This document shows, in pieces, positions 60,100-64,000 of a DNA stretch of 64,000 bases (the stretch's first letter is position 1; each line of letters begins with the position of its first letter). This DNA is from Anisodus tanguticus (Eukaryota > Streptophyta > Magnoliopsida > Solanales > Solanaceae), in the NCBI GenBank assembly GCA_034509755.1, contig CM067546.1, positions 34,122,383-34,186,382 on the forward strand, read 5' to 3'. Position numbers and translations under genes: made by a program. A model generated the notes under the pieces. It was not told the DNA's origin, ran no database searches, and worked only from the letters and a program-made list of their open reading frames with translations.

Positions 60100-60824
60100 A
60101 TTACAACATAATGAAATTACAACAAACTGAAATTTCAATAGACTGGAACAAAAACTGGAACAGTTTTGATATGCTGAGTCGAGTGATGACATTCTGTCTT
60201 AAAGACAAGATTACCCCGTATATATCATTTCTACGTTCTGGACAATAGTCTCCCAAGATAAAACATCAACTCAACAAATGAGCAAAGGAAACTCAAATGT
60301 TACCTTGAAGAATTTTGAGTAATGAAATGATGCTAGAAAGTTGTAGGAAGAATCTGATTTCGTTTGTATGTTTTGTGTTCTCTCAACAATTGGCAAAGAC
60401 TCCATTATATAGTTGTAGAAGAGGACTTACCAACTGCCCACATAATTGTTGTTACTGGCCAAGAAACAGCCCACAGCCCGTGGCCCGTCTAGGTCCTCCC
60501 TCCTTTAAACACATGAGATACCCCTTGAGGTCCCAAACCCCAAGCCAACTTTGAAACTTATAAACTAAACAAATCTTTCTTCCCCCACCGATGAGGGAGG
60601 ATTGGTCTAAATACCACATTTTTCATGCTTCAAACACCTCACTTCGTGGACCAGTGTCTCTTTCATTTCTCAACGAAATTTGACAATCCTTGGCTCTACG
60701 GTCATCTACTTACTTAGTAGATTATGCACGTGTGAAGAACCGAAGTTTCCAACATACGGAACCCGAGTGTTTAAGTCATTAAAGATGGTTGGACGCAACT
60801 CCCGTCAAAAGCAAATTTCCAACA
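60100..60824 (-). repeat. LTR-like repeat family R, copy 2
   Basis: Matches copy 1 over GACAAGATTACCCCGTATAT (60209 onward), the CTCCCTCCTTTAAACACATG block (60495 onward) and the end TTCCAACA (60817-60824). On the minus strand it contains ACTATATAATGGAG (plus 60397-60410), a TATA-box candidate with a following AC-rich leader. The left boundary is uncertain and no target duplication is identified. Confidence 0.55.
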
Positions 60825-60895
60825 GTAATCTCACAAGTGAGATTTGGGAGGATAACATGTATGAAGAACTTACTCCTATCTTTGTGAGGTAGAGG

Positions 60896-61070
60896 CAGAG
60901 GCGGACCCACGTAGTCCCATGTGGGTGCTCGAGCACCCATTACTTCCGATGCGGAATCCGTGAATATAAATAGAAAATTGTTAAAAACTGTACAAATAAA
61001 TGATCGAGCACCCAGAAACGCTTGGTGCTCTGGTTTCAGGGACAACTGATGAGCCTCTTTAGTGTCGCTG
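60896..61070. mobile_element. hAT-type MITE related to 17121-17322
   Basis: Starts CAGAGGCGGACCCACG and ends GTGTCGCTG. GGGTGCTCGAGCACCCATTA, GATGCGGAATCCG and TTGGTGCTCTGGTTTC correspond, in opposite orientation, to parts of the MITE at 17121-17322. No clear target duplication (GGTAGAGG against ACGCGAGA). It lies between R copies 2 and 3. Confidence 0.55.
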
Positions 61071-61842
61071 ACGCGAGATCCGAACCCTCTGGTGTTTTTA
61101 GGGGTGTTTATATAGGAGAGGGAGGGGGCATTATCGCTCGAAAATCGCCTCCATAATAGCCAAATAATGGCCATTATGGAGGTAGTAAAGTCACCAACAT
61201 AAATGGTGAAAGACCAACGGATTTGGCCATTATAGGAGGAGTAATTCAGCCAAAATAAATGGCTGAATTGAGTGCTTGGCTTTTTCTCGTCTTGACCGTC
61301 GAAATTCTCGAACTTCGGGGACCAAACCGTACATCTTGAAACTTCGGGGACCAAACTCGTACGGCAAAGTTTTACGGCCCAAAAAGATAATTTCGAGAAG
61401 ACCCACGCCCACGTACCCCACATCCCGTGAACCCGAACCGGGACCGGACGGGACGGGCGGGCGGGCGGCGGCGCGCGCGTGTGGTCTTTCCTCGAACCGA
61501 AGCACATCTAGGTCCTCCTCCTTTAAACACATGGGATACCCTTCGGGGTCCCAAACCCCAAACCAATTTCGAATCTTATATACACAACAATTCTTTCTTC
61601 CTCTACCGATGAGGGAGAATTACACACAATACCACACTTTCCATGCTTCAAACACCTTACTTCGTGAACCAATATCTCTTTCATTTCTCAATGAAATTTG
61701 ACGATTCTTGGCCCTACGGTTATCTACGTACTTAGTAGATCATGCATGTGTGAAGAACCGGATTCTCCAACATACGTTACACTAGTGTTTAAGCCGTTAA
61801 AGTTGGTCGGTCGCAACTCCCGCCAAAGGCAAATTTCCAACA
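61071..61842 (-). repeat. LTR-like repeat family R, copy 3, with promoter-like part
   Basis: The right part (61480-61842) matches copies 1 and 2 and ends TTCCAACA. The left part has sequence not obvious in the others: ATAATGGCCATTAT palindromic words (61160-61180) and a minus-strand CCTATATAAACACCCC (plus 61104-61119), a good TATA box. A GC-rich block (61436-61482) is unusual for the window. Probably an LTR read on the minus strand; the internal region is not adjacent on either side. Confidence 0.5.
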
Positions 61843-63045
61843 GTTTTTAGTAGCCTTTTCATTGATTTTCCTTTCCTTTCCTTCTGTTTTCCCTCTTTAT
61901 TTGGTTTCTTTTTTAACTTTCCTTTTCAAAAAAACAAAAAAAATCGTTCATAATACTAGATTCCACTGAGTTAGGCTCTTAAGACTATTGGGGTAATTTT
62001 TCCTTTCCTTTTTGTTTTCTCTTATGAGTTACTACAATTTAAGATGGTTTTTTGGTAATGAAAGATGTTTATTAATTTTTATAGATAAATCAAATTATAC
62101 AATTTATGTTCAATTTTGTACTGATTGAATAGTCGTTTTGCAAATCAAATTGGTGTAAGCAGTGATGCAATTGTTTATTTATTATCAAAATAGGAAAACA
62201 TTGAGAATAATTTTGTATTGAGTGATATTTTTTTTTTCATAATAATGTTTATTATAGTTTATATTAAAATAATTTTGCACTTATACTTGATAGTCGTAGT
62301 GATTGTGTCTTATCCGTCGTATATTAACTTTAAATTTGATGGTTCAAAATTTATATTTTTTGAAATTTTAATGATTTTTTTACTTATATCTTTACTTTGT
62401 GATAAAAAAGAATGTAGGATTCATTATATGTTATAATACGCCATGTACTTTAAATACAACGAGCATCCATTACTTTAAAATCCTGAATTCGCCACTGAAT
62501 ATAAGTTGTTTCCAATAGACTCTTGGCTCGAAATCTACCATTTGATATAATGTTTGGTTACTCTTTTCCTTTTCCACATAAAATATAGTATTGTTACTGC
62601 AATGTTTTGGTTTATATTTTCTTTCCGCATAACCAATACAAGCATAAATTATGCGAGAATCTATGCATTATAAAATAGTGCAAAATAGAATGTGGAATAA
62701 AATAGAATATTAATAATACATGGATTAGAATTACTAAAATGTCAAAATGACCTTCATATAGTATAACAATATTGTATTTTGATAAAAATTAAAAAATAAT
62801 TTTAATTGTACACACATATTAGTTTTTGTACAATAACAAGTATTTAATAAATAAATAAACCTTATGCTACAACACTTACATTATAATTCCTGCAAATCTT
62901 AATTCCCACATTATTTTTTTATGATTATTAATTTTTGCATTATAATCCTTACATTATTAATAGATGCACTTCCAAACCAATCGACCCCTTGTGTACCCTC
63001 AGAGGATTTAAGTCTGTCAAATTTGAATTTTTAGAAGTTCTAAAA
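61843..63045. other. Intergenic; one MITE end
   Basis: AT-rich. AGCATCCATTACTTTAAAAT followed by GAATTCGCCACTG (62462-62497) resembles the terminus of the hAT-type MITE family seen at 17121 and 60896. No partner end was found. The open frame 62218-62436 is Ile/Phe-rich low-complexity sequence. Confidence 0.45.
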
Positions 63046-64000
63046 TGTTATAAATATTATTTATTTATTGTGAATGTCTTAGGAGAAGAGTTAGGGTAAT
63101 TGTGACTTTGAGACCAAACTTCATTTCTTTTATAAATAGAGATGTTCTCTTCATTGTATTTACATCCCTCAAGATAAATAAAGAACTCTCTTCTCTCTTT
63201 CTCCACAATATTCTTCTTCTAATTTTATTATTTCATAACACGTTATCCGCACGAGTCTCTAATCTTCGTAGTGAAGCTTGATTTTGTTCTTCACAATAAC
63301 CAAAACTCCATGGGTGCACGATTGTTGTCCCCATCAAGATTTGATCGTGCAGGGTTAAAGGTCATGTATACCTCCTTTTTTTTTGCCACTTAATATTCTT
63401 ATGCGTTAATACATATAGGAATCTATCATTACTTGAACATTTTTTCCTTTGGTATAATGATATTAATATATTCTGTGATGCATTCTTAACAGTGATTTAG
63501 TGGAAGACCTCTTAAAAGGATGCAGGTATTGACTTGTTCAATTAACACATGAAAACATAGTACAATCCATCTACTCTGTATAGTTTAAATATACATATAT
63601 CATACGGTACATCTTATGTAAACGAAGCACTGAAACTCTGGTAGAGTTTACAGGAAATATGTAACCACTAGAAGTGGTAGTATTTTCATAAGCTTATTGT
63701 GATTACAAAGAAAGATATATTAGAGAAACAATTCTCTATAGTTATGTCTTTATTTGCTCTTAAAGTAGCAGTATCTCAAAAAAGGTTCTAAGTTATCATA
63801 ATTTTATATGGTTAAAGCATGTTCAGATAATTATGTTCTATTCCTGAAAAATGAGAAAATTTAATAAATGTTATAAATACAGATCAATTTCCTGAAGTGA
63901 ATATGATAATATTTAATAAAGATTATAAATACAAACGTGCTATTGATTTCACCTCCAGAAGAGGTAGTATAATTGAAAAGAAATATTCTAAATATTTTTA
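63046..64000 (+). mobile_element. Copia-type retrotransposon H, 5' part only (runs off window)
   Basis: The 5' LTR 63046-63240 (195 bp) starts TGTTATAAATATT and ends TTTCATAACA, the same end pattern as element G. It holds a TATA-like TTTTATAAATAGAG (63128-63143). The primer-site region CGTTATCCGCACGAG follows at 63241. The leader continues to the window end and carries hairpins of the G type: 63315-63351, 63633-63649 (AAACTC stem), 63664-63678 (ACCAC, loop TAGAA) and 63951-63965 (ACCTC, loop CAGAA). TTTCCTGAAGTGAATATGA near 63890 and the stretch after 63951 match element G's leader in order. No coding region is within the window. Confidence 0.75.

Noticed and set aside
61427..61701. GC-rich frames on both strands with Arg/Pro-rich products
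   Set aside because: They come from a GGGCGG-type run inside repeat R copy 3 and overlap in several frames, as expected for GC-rich DNA without stops.
62218..62436. Hydrophobic 72-codon frame resembling a membrane protein
   Set aside because: Ile/Phe/Leu-rich translation of AT-rich DNA, with no conserved motif or gene context.

Overview
The window is nuclear DNA of a flowering plant: AT-rich, with introns, dense in LTR retrotransposons, SINEs and MITEs. Several repeats match types I associate with Solanaceae (tRNA-type SINEs, RTE-type LINE remnants, small copia elements with a TGGTATCA-type primer site). A nightshade such as Nicotiana is my best guess, but no gene here proves it.

Host genes are few. 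(1) An intact, intronless inositol-tetrakisphosphate 1-kinase gene lies at 9669-10742 (-). (2) Just downstream on the same strand is a candidate two-exon gene (7912-9691) whose exons join in frame across a 1.5-kb intron. (3) A 15-repeat P-class pentatricopeptide gene at 38985-41145 (+) carries two nonsense changes and a frameshift. Its probable 5'-leader intron holds a fragment of the plastid petA gene. (4) Short possible exons on the minus strand (about 45078-52108) are separated by transposons. A decayed tRNA-Thr(AGT) lies at 42940-43013.

Most of the rest is mobile DNA. Copia elements, left to right: A 12962-16598 (+, perfect target duplication); G 21179-26527 (-, long leader, internally deleted); B 26585-30966 (+); F 32734-about 35760 (+, 3'-truncated); C about 45706-49532 (+, 5' end replaced by a LINE 3' end); E 50539-51607 (+, pol-less mini-element); D 53946-58938 (-, nearly all of the RT/RNase H frame open); H 63046 to the window end (+, 5' part only). 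An hAT-like element at 2400-3810 contains a copia reverse-transcriptase fragment. Other items are Stowaway- and hAT-type MITEs, two SINEs, two LINE remnants and three copies of a long terminal-repeat-like sequence (about 1.05 kb, 60.1 kb and 61.1 kb).

The most unusual signal is in the leaders of elements G and H. These hold a series of short hairpins whose stems differ in sequence while the five-base loop is repeatedly of the form NNGAA on the sense strand. The hairpins lie in the same order in two elements whose LTRs look different. In G the series includes about 15 tandem copies of a 27-30 bp hairpin-bearing unit. I know of no description of this feature.
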